DNA of 64,000 nucleotides from Leifsonia sp040686855 (lineage in GTDB: Bacteria > Actinomycetota > Actinomycetes > Actinomycetales > Microbacteriaceae): assembly GCF_040686855.1 (NCBI RefSeq), contig NZ_JBFBOG010000001.1, positions 1,178,001-1,242,000 on the forward strand, read 5' to 3'. The position numbers and the translations under genes were made by a program. The stretch's first letter is position 1; each line of letters begins with the position of its first letter. The notes beneath the pieces were generated by a model. The model was not told where the DNA came from. It was given only the letters and a program-made list of their open reading frames with translations, and made no database searches. Of the stretch, positions 6,751 through 17,038 are shown piece by piece.

Positions 6751-7611
6751 GTGGATCTGCGCCGCTTCCTCACCGCCGTCGCCCTGCCGTTCCGCAGCGC
6801 GCTGACCTCCCGTCGCGGCCGATGGTGGCTGTTCGGTGTCGTCACGGTGGCCGGCTGGCTGGCGCTGGCGGGGTGGATGGCGTGGTCCGACGACCCGGGC
6901 GACGACGTGGCGCTGTGGACCATGCTGCTGATCTGCGGTGTCGTCGGCCTCGGTCAGGGGCTGGCCCTCCTGCCGCTCGGCACCGATACCCGGACGCGCA
7001 AGCGCGGCAAGAAGAAGGAGGCGGACGGGACCTGGCTGCTGCGGTGGTGGCAGGTGCTCCTCCTGGCCGTGGCGCACATCCTGGTCGTCACCGTGCTCGC
7101 GCTCACGCTGGTGGAGCCGGTGGGCTACGACGACATCCAGCTGGGCGTCATCTTCATGGTGCTGTTCCTCGGGACGATCGGGTGGCTGCTGGTGCCGCTG
7201 GTTCTGTTCGTCGCGATCGTCGTCGTGGCGTTGGTCGTCGGCCTGATCGTCACCGGCGTAGTGCGGATCGTCGTGGCGGCACGGTCACCACGATCGGCTG
7301 CACTGTCCCGGGCGCGCGGTGTCGCGTCCGGGATCGCGATGGTCGGCGGCGGCGTCGCGGTCGGCGCGCTGATCGCGGCGATCCCGTTCGTGTCGAGCGG
7401 ACACGGCGGGAAGGGCGCGGCGGTGGCGGCGGCGGTCGTGCTGCTGCTCCAGGCGGTCGGCGTGCTGCCGTCGCCGGACGCGTGGTGGTATCTGCTGCTC
7501 CGCCTCGGCTATCTCGTCGGCATCCTCGCCGTCGTACAGTACCTGACGTTCCGGTTCTGGGGTCCCCGCATCTGGTCGGACGAGCCGGTGACCGCCGACT
7601 CCACGTCCTGA
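6751..7611 (+). CDS. Uncharacterised multi-spanning membrane protein
   Basis: A 286-residue protein with about six hydrophobic segments (near residues 25-45, 57-77, 98-122, 128-170, 193-215 and 220-272) and a basic cytoplasmic loop containing RTRKRGKKKE near residue 82. I recognise no domain or motif. The GTG start is chosen because TAGCCT lies 7 nt upstream (6738-6743). Divergent from dcd; the stop is one base from the stop of the convergent lactonase-like gene. Confidence 0.75.
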   Translation: MDLRRFLTAVALPFRSALTSRRGRWWLFGVVTVAGWLALAGWMAWSDDPGDDVALWTMLLICGVVGLGQGLALLPLGTDTRTRKRGKKKEADGTWLLRWWQVLLLAVAHILVVTVLALTLVEPVGYDDIQLGVIFMVLFLGTIGWLLVPLVLFVAIVVVALVVGLIVTGVVRIVVAARSPRSAALSRARGVASGIAMVGGGVAVGALIAAIPFVSSGHGGKGAAVAAAVVLLLQAVGVLPSPDAWWYLLLRLGYLVGILAVVQYLTFRFWGPRIWSDEPVTADSTS

Positions 7612-7612
7612 C

Positions 7613-8224
7613 TCAGGAGGTGGACGGCCGCCACGGCTCGGCGGCGTGCGACATCCACACCGCGGTGGGTTCGAGCGCGCGGATCAGCCGCTGCCCCTCG
7701 GTCTGTGGGTCGTCGAGTTCCGCGCCCCAGACGGCGGAGTCGCCGGCGATGACGACCAGCCCCTCGTCGGTCTCGACGACCACGATCTGCGAGCCACGGG
7801 TGTGCCCCGGCGCGGGCATCAGCCGGATGCCGGGCGCGAGGACGACCTCGCCGTCCTCCGGCACGTACTGCAGCTCGACGCCCTCCGGGTCGACCCACTC
7901 GCGGATCGTGTAGTCCTCGGCGTGCCGGCCGTCCTCGAGCTCCTGCCGCTGCACGTGGATGGGCGTCCCCGCGAAGAGGTGGTTGCCGCCCGCGTGGTCG
8001 AAGTGCAGGTGCGTGTTGACGACCGCGTCGACGCTCGCGGGGTCCAGACCCCACTCGCCGACCGGCTTCAGCCGCGGATCCATGTCCTCGACCATCGAGT
8101 GCAGGGCGGTCAGCCCGGTGTCGACGAGGATGCGGCCGCCGGGGTGGTCGATGACGTGGATGTAGACGGGCAGGTCGACGCCGGCGAGGTCGCCGATGTG
8201 GACGGGCGTGACGGTGATGCTCAT
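7613..8224 (-). CDS. MBL-fold hydrolase, AHL-lactonase-like
   Basis: A 203-residue metallo-beta-lactamase-fold hydrolase. It shows the dinuclear zinc motif THLHFDHAGG (H72, H74, D76, H77), a later APGHTRGS loop with a third metal histidine, and VIAGDSAVWG with the bridging aspartate. Sequence around these motifs resembles N-acyl homoserine lactonases, which hydrolyse quorum-sensing lactones, but it is about 50 residues shorter than AiiA-type enzymes, so the substrate is uncertain. Its ATG overlaps the stop of the upstream thioesterase gene (ATGA, 8221-8224), so the two are translated together. Confidence 0.8.
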   Translation of the reverse strand: MSITVTPVHIGDLAGVDLPVYIHVIDHPGGRILVDTGLTALHSMVEDMDPRLKPVGEWGLDPASVDAVVNTHLHFDHAGGNHLFAGTPIHVQRQELEDGRHAEDYTIREWVDPEGVELQYVPEDGEVVLAPGIRLMPAPGHTRGSQIVVVETDEGLVVIAGDSAVWGAELDDPQTEGQRLIRALEPTAVWMSHAAEPWRPSTS

Positions 8225-9015
8225 GGTGTCCTCTCGTGCAGCGGACGTACGGTCAGGGTCTGCTCCGCCCGGCCCACGGCTCCCTGCTCGTCGAGCAGCG
8301 CCGTGCTCGTGAGCCCTTGCCCGGCCGGTCCGAAGACGACCGTGGTGTCGAGCCCGACCCAGGACCCGGCGGGGCGGCGGAACAGGTGGATGGTCAGGTC
8401 GAGGTTCGGGAACATCCACTCCTGCGGCGAACGGCGGACCGCGACGCCGTTGGCCGTGTCCACGAGGGCGATGTAGGCGGCGTCGGGACTCGTCGGCTCG
8501 CCGGCCACCAGTTCCCGTTCGGTCCGCAGCCAGGCGGTCGCGCGTCCCGCACGCGGCGGCTCCTCGGCCCTCATCTCGAGCGAGGCGACGTAGCCGCCGG
8601 GCCAGGTGTCCGTCATGGCCCAGCGGTGATCGGGGCCGGGCAGCGTCGGGGCGTCCTCGGCCCCGCCGGCCACCGCGCTCGTGTCGCCGGTCATCGTGTA
8701 CCAGGCGCGGGCGAGCACGGTCCGCCTGCCGCGGATGGTTACCGTCGCCTCGATCAACTCGATGGTCCGGCCCGGCCGGATGGTCTCGACGTGCACGTCG
8801 CAGACGTCCGCGTCGAGGAAGCCGAGGATGTCGAAGCTGATCCGGGAGAGCACCAGGTCGGTGGGCTCGTCGCGGGCCGCGCGGTACCGGTCGATCGCGT
8901 GCACGATCAGGCCGCCGAGCGGGCTGAAGTGGATCTCCGACTCCTTCCACGCGCCGCCGGCGTCGGCCGTCGGACGGTAACGGTGGTCGTCGATCCGCTC
9001 GAAGTAGGAGGACAT
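8221..9015 (-). CDS. Acyl-CoA thioesterase-like protein (double hotdog)
   Basis: A 264-residue protein made of two hotdog-like halves. The first half holds HFSPLGGLIVHAIDRY, the DLVLSRISFDILGFLD strand and VETIRPGRTIELIEATVTI; the second holds FPNLDLTIHLFRRPAGSWVGLDTTVVFG and the terminal GLTSTALLDEQGAVGRAEQTL. These are features of TesB/FcoT-like acyl-CoA thioesterases (the 4HBT_3 type). It should hydrolyse an acyl-CoA or similar thioester. The ATG at 9015 is preferred to an in-frame GTG at 9024 because TAGGGT (9023-9028 on the minus strand) lies 7 nt before it. Coupled by a 4-bp overlap to the lactonase-like gene, which suggests both act on related acyl compounds. Confidence 0.78.
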   Translation of the reverse strand: MSSYFERIDDHRYRPTADAGGAWKESEIHFSPLGGLIVHAIDRYRAARDEPTDLVLSRISFDILGFLDADVCDVHVETIRPGRTIELIEATVTIRGRRTVLARAWYTMTGDTSAVAGGAEDAPTLPGPDHRWAMTDTWPGGYVASLEMRAEEPPRAGRATAWLRTERELVAGEPTSPDAAYIALVDTANGVAVRRSPQEWMFPNLDLTIHLFRRPAGSWVGLDTTVVFGPAGQGLTSTALLDEQGAVGRAEQTLTVRPLHERTP

Positions 9016-9025
9016 CAGCCTCACC

Positions 9026-9649
9026 CTACTTGTTGCCCGCGGGGTCCATCCGTGCGAGATCGAGGTTCAGCTGCAGGACGTTCACGGTGGGCTCGCCGAG
9101 GTAGCCGAGGTCACGCTGCTGGACATGCCGGTCCACCAGCTGCCGCACCTCCTCCGCGCTGATCCCGCGGGCCTTGGCCACGGCATCCACCTGGAGCAGT
9201 GCGTAGGCGGGCGAGATGTGCGGGTCGAGGCCGGAGCCGGACGCGGTCAGCGCGTCGGCGGGGATGCTGCTGCCGCTGACGCCGTCCGTCTTCTCGATCA
9301 GCGCCTTCCGCTCCTTGACCGCTTTCAGCAGGTCGGGGTTGTTCGGGCCGAGGTTGCTGCCGCTGGACGCCCCGCCGTCGTAGCCGTCGCCGGCCGCCGA
9401 GGGCCGCGACTGGAACCACTGCGGCAGCGGGTTGCCCTTCTTGTCGGTGAAGGACTGGCCGATCAGGGCCGATCCGACCGGCTTGCCGCCGGATTCGACG
9501 ATCGATCCGTTGGACTGGTTCGGGAAGGCGAGCTGCCCGATCCCGGTCACGACCAGCGGGTAGCCGATCCCGAGCACGGCGGTGAGGATGAGCAGGGCCC
9601 GCAGGCCGACCCAGTACTGGCGGCCCGTTCCCCGTGTCGAGGCGTTCAT
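9026..9649 (-). CDS. kdpC: Potassium-transporting ATPase subunit C
   Basis: KdpC is the single-span accessory subunit of the high-affinity Kdp potassium pump, helping KdpB bind ATP. This 207-residue protein has one membrane segment near residues 15-35 (LLILTAVLGIGYPLVVTGIG), then the family pattern NQSNGSIVE, GSALIGQSF, FQSRPSA, ASSGSNLGPNN and DALTASGSGLDPHISPAYA. The C-terminus ends in VNVLQLNLDL. Length is normal. It is the last gene of the kdp operon, 19 nt after kdpB. Confidence 0.96.
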   Translation of the reverse strand: MNASTRGTGRQYWVGLRALLILTAVLGIGYPLVVTGIGQLAFPNQSNGSIVESGGKPVGSALIGQSFTDKKGNPLPQWFQSRPSAAGDGYDGGASSGSNLGPNNPDLLKAVKERKALIEKTDGVSGSSIPADALTASGSGLDPHISPAYALLQVDAVAKARGISAEEVRQLVDRHVQQRDLGYLGEPTVNVLQLNLDLARMDPAGNK

Positions 9650-9668
9650 GTGCGTAGCGTTCCTTGTC

Positions 9669-11801
<2,133 letters not shown>

Positions 11802-11803
11802 GA

Positions 11804-13492
11804 TCAGGACAGCCCTTCCGCCAGGGGACCCAGCGCGAGAACGGGGAAATAGGTGAGTGCGGCGACGACGACGACCACGCCGACGACGAGGGTGACGAAC
11901 AGGGGTCGGTGGGTCGGGAGCGTCCCGGCCGTCGCGGGCACCTTGTCCTGAGCGGCCAGGGAGCCAGCCAGCGCGAGCACGAACACGATCGGCAGGAACC
12001 GGCCGAGGAACATTGCGGTGCCGAGCGCCGCGTTCAGCCACGGCGTGTTCGCGGTGAGTCCCGCGAACGCCGAGCCGTTGTTGTTCGCCGCGGATGTGAA
12101 CGCGTACAGCACCTCGGAGAAGCCGTGCTGACCCGGGTTCCAGATCGAGACCTTCTCGATGTTGTCCCGGATCGCGGGGATCGCGAAGCTGAGGCCCGTG
12201 CCGAGCAGCACGAGGGTCGGGGTGATCAGGATGTAGAGGCTGGCGAGCTTGATCTCGCGCGCGCCGATCTTCTTGCCCAGGTATTCGGGCGTGCGCCCCA
12301 CCATGAGGCCGGCCAGGAACACCGCGATGATCGCGACGATCAGGATGCCGTAGAGGCCCGCGCCGATGCCGCCGGGTGCGACTTCGCCGGTCATCATGTT
12401 CAGCATCGTCATCATCCCGCCCAGCGGCGTGAAGCTGTCGTGCATCGAGTCCACGGCGCCGGTCGACGTGAGCGTGCTGGTGGTGCCGAACAGGGTGGAC
12501 CCGAGGATGCCGAAGCGCTGCTCCTTGCCCTCGAGCGCGCCGCCCGCCGCCTGGGTCGCCGTGCCGGCGCCCTGCAGCTCGAACAGCGTGAGGGCGACGA
12601 GCGAGATGACGAAGATCGTCGCCATCGCGCCGAGCACGGCGTAGCCCTGCCGATTGTCGCCGACCATCCGGCCGAACGTGCGCGGGAGCGAGAACGGGAT
12701 GAGCAGCATCAGGAAGATCTCGAGGAGGTTCGTCCACGCGGTCGGGTTCTCGAAGGGGTGCGCCGAGTTGGCGTTGAAGAAGCCGCCGCCGTTGTTGCCG
12801 AGGAGCTTGATCGCCTCCTGCGACGCCACCGGTCCGCCCGGGATCGTCGCCGTGCCGCCGGTCAGCGTGCTCACGTGGGTGAACCCGTTGACGTTCTGGA
12901 TGACCCCGCCGACGATCAGGATGATCGCGAACACCACCGAGAGCGGCAGCAGGATGCGCAGGGTGGCTCGAGTGAGGTCCACCCAGAAGTTGCCGATCGC
13001 CCCCGAGCGGTGCGCCGCGAACCCGCGCACCAGCGCCACCGCGACCGCGAGGCCGACGGCGGCCGAGAGGAAGTTCTGCACCGCCAGTCCCGCCACCTGG
13101 ACCGTGTAGCCCATGGTGACCTCGGGTGAGTAGGACTGCCAGTTGGTGTTCGTCACGAATGAGATCGCCGTGTTGAACGACAGCCCCTCCGGCACCGCGG
13201 GCAGGCCCAGCGAGTACGGCAGGATCGCCTGCGCCCGCTGCAGCGCGTAGACCAGCAGCACGCCGAGGATCGAGAACGCGAGCACGCTGCGCAGGTACAC
13301 CGGCCAGCTCTGACCGAGCCCCGGCTCCACGCCGATGACGCGGTAGAAGCCGCGTTCGACCCGGAGGTCGCGGCGGCTGGTGAAGGTGGCGGCCATGTAG
13401 TCGCCGAGCGGCCGGTAGACGACCGCGAGCATGAGGACGAGCGTGGCGAGCATCGCCACGAAGAGCCAGGCTGTATTTGTCGAATCCGGCAT
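11804..13492 (-). CDS. kdpA: Potassium-transporting ATPase subunit A
   Basis: KdpA is the potassium-selective channel-like subunit of the Kdp pump. It has 562 residues, close to the usual length, and about ten membrane helices. The four selectivity-filter repeats can be read in order: FVTNTNWQSY, LGNNGGGFFNANSAHPFE, TSTGAVDSMHDSF and FTSAANNNGSAFAGL. It follows kdpF by 2 nt and precedes kdpB by 2 nt, so the three are translated as a block. No kdpD/kdpE sensor pair is seen in this window, so how the operon is controlled is not apparent. Confidence 0.97.
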   Translation of the reverse strand: MPDSTNTAWLFVAMLATLVLMLAVVYRPLGDYMAATFTSRRDLRVERGFYRVIGVEPGLGQSWPVYLRSVLAFSILGVLLVYALQRAQAILPYSLGLPAVPEGLSFNTAISFVTNTNWQSYSPEVTMGYTVQVAGLAVQNFLSAAVGLAVAVALVRGFAAHRSGAIGNFWVDLTRATLRILLPLSVVFAIILIVGGVIQNVNGFTHVSTLTGGTATIPGGPVASQEAIKLLGNNGGGFFNANSAHPFENPTAWTNLLEIFLMLLIPFSLPRTFGRMVGDNRQGYAVLGAMATIFVISLVALTLFELQGAGTATQAAGGALEGKEQRFGILGSTLFGTTSTLTSTGAVDSMHDSFTPLGGMMTMLNMMTGEVAPGGIGAGLYGILIVAIIAVFLAGLMVGRTPEYLGKKIGAREIKLASLYILITPTLVLLGTGLSFAIPAIRDNIEKVSIWNPGQHGFSEVLYAFTSAANNNGSAFAGLTANTPWLNAALGTAMFLGRFLPIVFVLALAGSLAAQDKVPATAGTLPTHRPLFVTLVVGVVVVVAALTYFPVLALGPLAEGLS

Positions 13493-13494
13493 CG

Positions 13495-13584
13495 CTAGAA
13501 CCGCTCCGGCTTCAGCAGGGCGTACACGAGGTACGCGATCGAGGCGACGGCGAGCGCCGCCGCGAGCAGGTCGAAGAAGATCAC
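13495..13584 (-). CDS. kdpF: KdpF small subunit (29 residues)
   Basis: A one-helix membrane peptide that stabilises the Kdp complex. The sequence ends AYLVYALLKPERF, the typical KdpF tail (YLxxALLxPERF), and sits directly before kdpA. The GTG start overlaps the stop codon of a still smaller upstream frame (GTGA), which argues for coupled translation. Too short for routine ORF calling. Confidence 0.9.
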   Translation of the reverse strand: MIFFDLLAAALAVASIAYLVYALLKPERF

Positions 13585-13664
13585 AGCTTCTCCACCCCTC
13601 GGCCGACGAGGGCGACGATCACGCCGAGCGCGATGATCCCCACGACGCAGATCAGGTCCAACAC
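13581..13664 (-). CDS. 27-residue membrane peptide upstream of kdpF
   Basis: A GTG-initiated frame reading VLDLICVVGIIALGVIVALV then GRGVEKL: one hydrophobic helix with a short charged tail. It has a GGAG ribosome binding site 7 nt before the GTG, and its TGA shares bases with the GTG of kdpF. I recall similar tiny frames ending in a GVE-K/R-L tail in front of kdpF in other actinobacteria, but cannot confirm it here. It could be an extra Kdp subunit or a leader that couples translation. Confidence 0.6.
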   Translation of the reverse strand: MLDLICVVGIIALGVIVALVGRGVEKL

Positions 13665-13740
13665 GGAAGGTCTCCATCCGGGCCGGCTCTCTGCCGGCTC
13701 CAGGGACCGATACAAGTCGCTCGGGGAGACCGTCCGGCCG

Positions 13741-13782
13741 GTCCTAACGGGATCCATACGGGTCCGGCGGGAGTCCTAACGG
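13741..13782. promoter_or_regulatory. Direct repeat upstream of the kdp operon
   Basis: GTCCTAACGG occurs at 13741-13750 and again at 13773-13782, 32 bp apart (about three helical turns), 77-118 bp before the first small kdp frame. Repeats on one face of the helix suit a response-regulator or activator site. The binding protein is unknown. Confidence 0.4.
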
Positions 13783-13828
13783 TTTCTCCTCACGGTGGGC
13801 CGGGCGGTCAGGTGAATCGCCGGGACAG

Positions 13829-13865
13829 GCCGATGCCCCCACGTCCGGGACGTGAGGGCATCGGC
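13829..13865 (-). terminator. Strong stem-loop after the beta-helix protein gene
   Basis: The outer arms 13829-13838 and 13856-13865 pair perfectly and the inner arms 13840-13845 and 13849-13854 extend the stem around one mismatch, giving about 16 bp with a 3-nt loop. It lies 28 bp past the stop of the minus-strand gene ending at 13893. There is no T-tract, as is common in high-GC actinobacteria. Confidence 0.6.
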
Positions 13866-13892
13866 TGGTCGGGGTGGAGCGAGCCGCTGGAC

Positions 13893-15740
13893 TCAGCCGC
13901 CGTACTCGACGACCGTCTCCGGACCCTGGTGGGTGGGCGTGACCGCGTTGCCGGTGTCGTTGACGACGTGGTCGATCGTTCCTGCCTTGTTCAGGGACAC
14001 GGTGCTCAGGTTGTGCAGCCTCACGCCCGGTGCGTCCGGGACCTCGAACGCGTGGGAGGCGTGGAGGGTCGGCTCGACGTTCGTGTAGATGTAGCTTCCG
14101 GCGCCCCACAGCTCGTGGGTGGTCACCGAGTCCGCCACCTTGTAGGCGGCGTAGCCGAGCGTCCCGTCGTGCTGCCAGGCGGCCTGGTTCGGCGCGTCGT
14201 ACGGCAGCTCGTTCTGGAAGAACACCGTCCGGCCGTTCTCGCCGTTCCAGATCACGTTGTACTTCTGGAAGTGCTCCACGAACAGGCCGGTGGCGGTGAC
14301 GTCGTCACCGTTGACCACGAGCCCGGTGTCGGACGTGTTCTGCGTCCAGCCCACGCCGGCGCCGTGGTCGGCGCGCCAGAGCCACAGGTCGTCGAGGAGG
14401 ACGTGGTCGCTGTCCACCTGGACGCCGACCGTCGCCTTGCCTGCGTGCGGGCCGCCCACGCGCAGGAACACGTCCTGCAGCGAGATCGGGTCCGCGGCGC
14501 TGGAGCCGCCCTGGCCGCGCTGGTGCTTCGTGCCAACCTGCACCAGGACGTCGGAGTTCACGGGACCGGCGTCGACCGTGATTCCGGCGACATCCACCCC
14601 CGGCACATCGTCGATCACGAGCGGGGTCGATCCGTTCTCCGCGGTCAGCGTTGCGAGGCCCAGCCCGAGCACGACCGTGCCGGCCCGCTTGACCTGGATC
14701 GAGCGGTCGATCGAGTAGACCCCGGGCGTCAGCAGGAGGTTCTTGCCTCCGGCGAGCGCCGCGTTGATGCGGGCGATGGAGTCGCCCGGCTTCGCCACGA
14801 AGAAGCCGGACAGCGGGATGGTCCGCCCGGCCGTGCCTGTCGAGGACCAGCTCACGCCCGCGCTGTCGGTCGTCGCGGGAGGCACGACGACCGACAGGCC
14901 GTCCGCGCCCTGGACGAGGTACGGCTTCTCACGCGATGCCGGGGTGGTCGGCAGCGTCGTGTACGGCGGGGTCGGGAAGCTCTGCGCCGGAGCGCCCTGC
15001 ACACCGGAGAAGACCTGGTTCCAGACCGCATTCGACCAGCCGCCGATGCTGCTGTTGCGCGTGTAGAACTGCTGCTGGCTGCCGTTCACGATGGTCGCCG
15101 AGACCTTGGAGTCGGCGAGGAATCCCCCGCTCGCGTACTGCGGGCCGGCCGTGCAGTAGTCCATGAGCGACATCCCGCCGCCCGTGATGTCCATCCGGCG
15201 CATCGGGGCGGCCTGCGACACCGCCCAGAACTCGGTGTTCGTCTGACACCCCGAACCGCCCGCGACAGCGATGTGGAGGTTCGAGATCGACCGCCAGAAG
15301 TTGTCCAGAGCGATGCAGCCGCTGCCGTCGGTGAAGCACCGGTTGTAGACGTCGACGGATCCGTTGATCGTCACGTCGTCGGGCGACGCGCCGAGCCCGG
15401 CGACTTCGGTGTAGTAGCCGACCTGGAAGCGCAACGGGTTCGCCGGCGTTCCGTAGGTGCCGGGCGCGAAGAGGAGCGCGTAGCGCGCAGTGCCCATCTC
15501 GCTGTCGACCTGCTGGGCGGCGATCGCGTCGACCTTCGACTGGATGGCGGACTGCGGCATGTGCGGCGTGAACACGATCACATTGGGGCCGAGATCGGTG
15601 CTCGATGAGGGCGGCGGGGCGGCGGCCGCCCCCTGGGCCGAGGCGAAGATGCTCAGCAGGACGGCCAGGGCGGCGGCAGCCGCTCCGAACTGACGACGGG
15701 ACGCACGCGTCCGGCGTGGATGTGGTGACGACAGTGACAC
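13893..15740 (-). CDS. Secreted right-handed beta-helix protein (pectate-lyase-like)
   Basis: A 615-residue protein with a probable Tat signal: SRRQFGA at residues 14-20 and a hydrophobic stretch ending in QGAAAAPPP. The mature part starts TDLGPNVIVFTPHMP and contains two blocks of the beta-helix type: ALLFAPGTYG with GYYTEVAGLG and VDVYNRC, and later LLLTPGVYSIDRSIQV with VLGLGLATLTAENG and LLDDLWLWRADHGAGVGW. Homologues are often labelled adenylyl cyclase in databases, which I think is a mislabel; nothing here resembles a cyclase. It is more likely an extracellular polysaccharide-binding or cleaving protein. It stands alone, with a strong hairpin downstream. Confidence 0.8.
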   Translation of the reverse strand: MSLSSPHPRRTRASRRQFGAAAAALAVLLSIFASAQGAAAAPPPSSSTDLGPNVIVFTPHMPQSAIQSKVDAIAAQQVDSEMGTARYALLFAPGTYGTPANPLRFQVGYYTEVAGLGASPDDVTINGSVDVYNRCFTDGSGCIALDNFWRSISNLHIAVAGGSGCQTNTEFWAVSQAAPMRRMDITGGGMSLMDYCTAGPQYASGGFLADSKVSATIVNGSQQQFYTRNSSIGGWSNAVWNQVFSGVQGAPAQSFPTPPYTTLPTTPASREKPYLVQGADGLSVVVPPATTDSAGVSWSSTGTAGRTIPLSGFFVAKPGDSIARINAALAGGKNLLLTPGVYSIDRSIQVKRAGTVVLGLGLATLTAENGSTPLVIDDVPGVDVAGITVDAGPVNSDVLVQVGTKHQRGQGGSSAADPISLQDVFLRVGGPHAGKATVGVQVDSDHVLLDDLWLWRADHGAGVGWTQNTSDTGLVVNGDDVTATGLFVEHFQKYNVIWNGENGRTVFFQNELPYDAPNQAAWQHDGTLGYAAYKVADSVTTHELWGAGSYIYTNVEPTLHASHAFEVPDAPGVRLHNLSTVSLNKAGTIDHVVNDTGNAVTPTHQGPETVVEYGG

Positions 15741-15940
15741 CGATGGACCTTCTTCCGCGTTGAAGAACGAACGCGGCGCCCGGGGGCCGATGTCGATCGC
15801 GGTCGCGACGGGCGCCGGTTACTGTCTGGTAAGTAACGTCTGAACCATAGGGCGCGGGGCGGCGCTCTGTACAGATGCGGCGGCCTCGCCTGCGGCACGA
15901 AGGCGCGGAAACCGAACGCGCTTGTCCACGAAGGACGGGT

Positions 15941-15969
15941 TTGGCCCGGGACGGATCAGCAGGTAGTCT
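15941..15969 (+). promoter_or_regulatory. Promoter of tRNA-Gly
   Basis: TTGGCC at 15941-15946 and TAGTCT at 15964-15969 are separated by 17 bp, a good sigma-70-type spacing, and point to a start near 15976, about 40 nt before the tRNA. The rest of the 275-bp gap from 15741 holds nothing else I can support. Confidence 0.5.
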
Positions 15970-15984
15970 GGGCCGCAGCCTCAC

Positions 15985-16005
15985 ATCCCAGTGATTCACT
16001 GGGAT
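15985..16005. repeat. Perfect hairpin in the tRNA-Gly leader
   Basis: ATCCCAGTG at 15985-15993 pairs with CACTGGGAT at 15997-16005 around a 3-nt loop. It ends 10 nt before the mature tRNA 5' end and would be part of the precursor, possibly guiding processing. Confidence 0.55.
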
Positions 16006-16015
16006 TCCGGGCCGC

Positions 16016-16089
16016 GCGAGTGTAGTTCAATGGTAGAACCTCAGCTTCCCAAGCTGATAGCGCGGGTTCGATTCCCGTCACTCGCTCCA
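16016..16089 (+). tRNA. tRNA-Gly (anticodon CCC)
   Basis: All arms fold: acceptor GCGAGTG (16016-16022) pairs with CACTCGC (16079-16085); the D arm is GTTC-loop-GAAC; the anticodon stem TCAGC/GCTGA encloses TTCCCAA with anticodon CCC; the T arm holds TTCGATT. The discriminator is T at 16086 and CCA is encoded at 16087-16089. It decodes GGG glycine codons, frequent in this GC-rich genome. Confidence 0.95.
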
Positions 16090-16190
16090 GTCATGCTCGC
16101 CGAGACCAGCACCTCGGCAGAACCGCCTCCCCACAGATAGGCTCGTCGCCGACAGCTTCGCCACCGCCTGCTCGGGGAAGGACCACTGCC

Positions 16191-16982
16191 ATGCTGGACG
16201 GCGCCGCACACCTCCGTGTCCGCCCGCGGGTGTGGATCGGATTGGCGATCTGGCTCGGCTACCTCATCCTGGTCGTCCTCGTGCAGCTCGCGTCCGGCAT
16301 CCCCTACACCGCGTGGGGGGACAGCGCAGGCAACCTCTTCTTCGGCGCCGGACTGTCGCTGATCGTGGCATCCGTCGCCCTCGCGATCACGACGAGCCTG
16401 CTCGGCTGGTGGCGGCCGGCGCTGTTCGAGGCAGAGAGGAGCCGCCACCGGTGGCCGATCCTCGTCCCGATCCTCATGGCGCTGCTCGCGGTCGTGAGCC
16501 TTCTGCTGACGGACTGGTCGGCGGTCGACCTGCCCTTCTTCGCCGCCGCCGTGGTGCTGCTGCTGGTCGGCTTCACGGAGGAGCTGACCGCGCGCGGGCT
16601 CCTGCTCGTCGGACTCCGCAGCCGCCTCGGCGAGGGCTGGGTGTGGTTCCTCACGTCCCTGCTGTTCGGCCTGATGCACGGGGTAAACATCCTGCTCGGC
16701 CAGGACGTGTTCGCGACCGTCATCCAGATCGTCTTCGCGTTCACGGCCGGCACGGTGTTCTACATCGTGCGCCGGGTGACGGGCACCCTGATCTGGGCGA
16801 TGGTCCTCCACGCCGTCTGGGACTTCTCGCAATTCCTCGTAGGCTACGGCGACCCGTCCCCGTACGCGCCCATCGTGAACGTCTTCGTCCCCGTCATCGG
16901 CGTCCTCGCGCTCGTGGCGGTCCCGTTCGTTCTCCGGGGAGCCGATATCAAGCCGTCACACCCCGTGCCCGCCCGGGCCTAG
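16191..16982 (+). CDS. CPBP-family intramembrane metalloprotease
   Basis: A 263-residue membrane protein with about seven helices and the CAAX-prenyl-protease/bacteriocin-processing (ABI) motifs in the right order: EELTAR (E130-E131 and R135), FGLMHG with H163, and VLHAVWDF with H207. These residues hold zinc and cleave within the membrane; bacterial members often process peptides or give immunity to bacteriocins. The substrate is unknown and no bacteriocin gene is adjacent. The gene begins about 100 nt after tRNA-Gly. Confidence 0.88.
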   Translation: MLDGAAHLRVRPRVWIGLAIWLGYLILVVLVQLASGIPYTAWGDSAGNLFFGAGLSLIVASVALAITTSLLGWWRPALFEAERSRHRWPILVPILMALLAVVSLLLTDWSAVDLPFFAAAVVLLLVGFTEELTARGLLLVGLRSRLGEGWVWFLTSLLFGLMHGVNILLGQDVFATVIQIVFAFTAGTVFYIVRRVTGTLIWAMVLHAVWDFSQFLVGYGDPSPYAPIVNVFVPVIGVLALVAVPFVLRGADIKPSHPVPARA

Positions 16983-17038
16983 ACGCGCTGAGCTCGCGTG
17001 GGTTACCGTGCCCGCATCACGCGACCGGGGGAGGTCTC

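Noticed and set aside
13585..13800. c-di-AMP (ydaO-type) riboswitch before kdp
   Set aside because: I looked because such switches control kdp in some Firmicutes, but could not find the conserved core segments in the right order.
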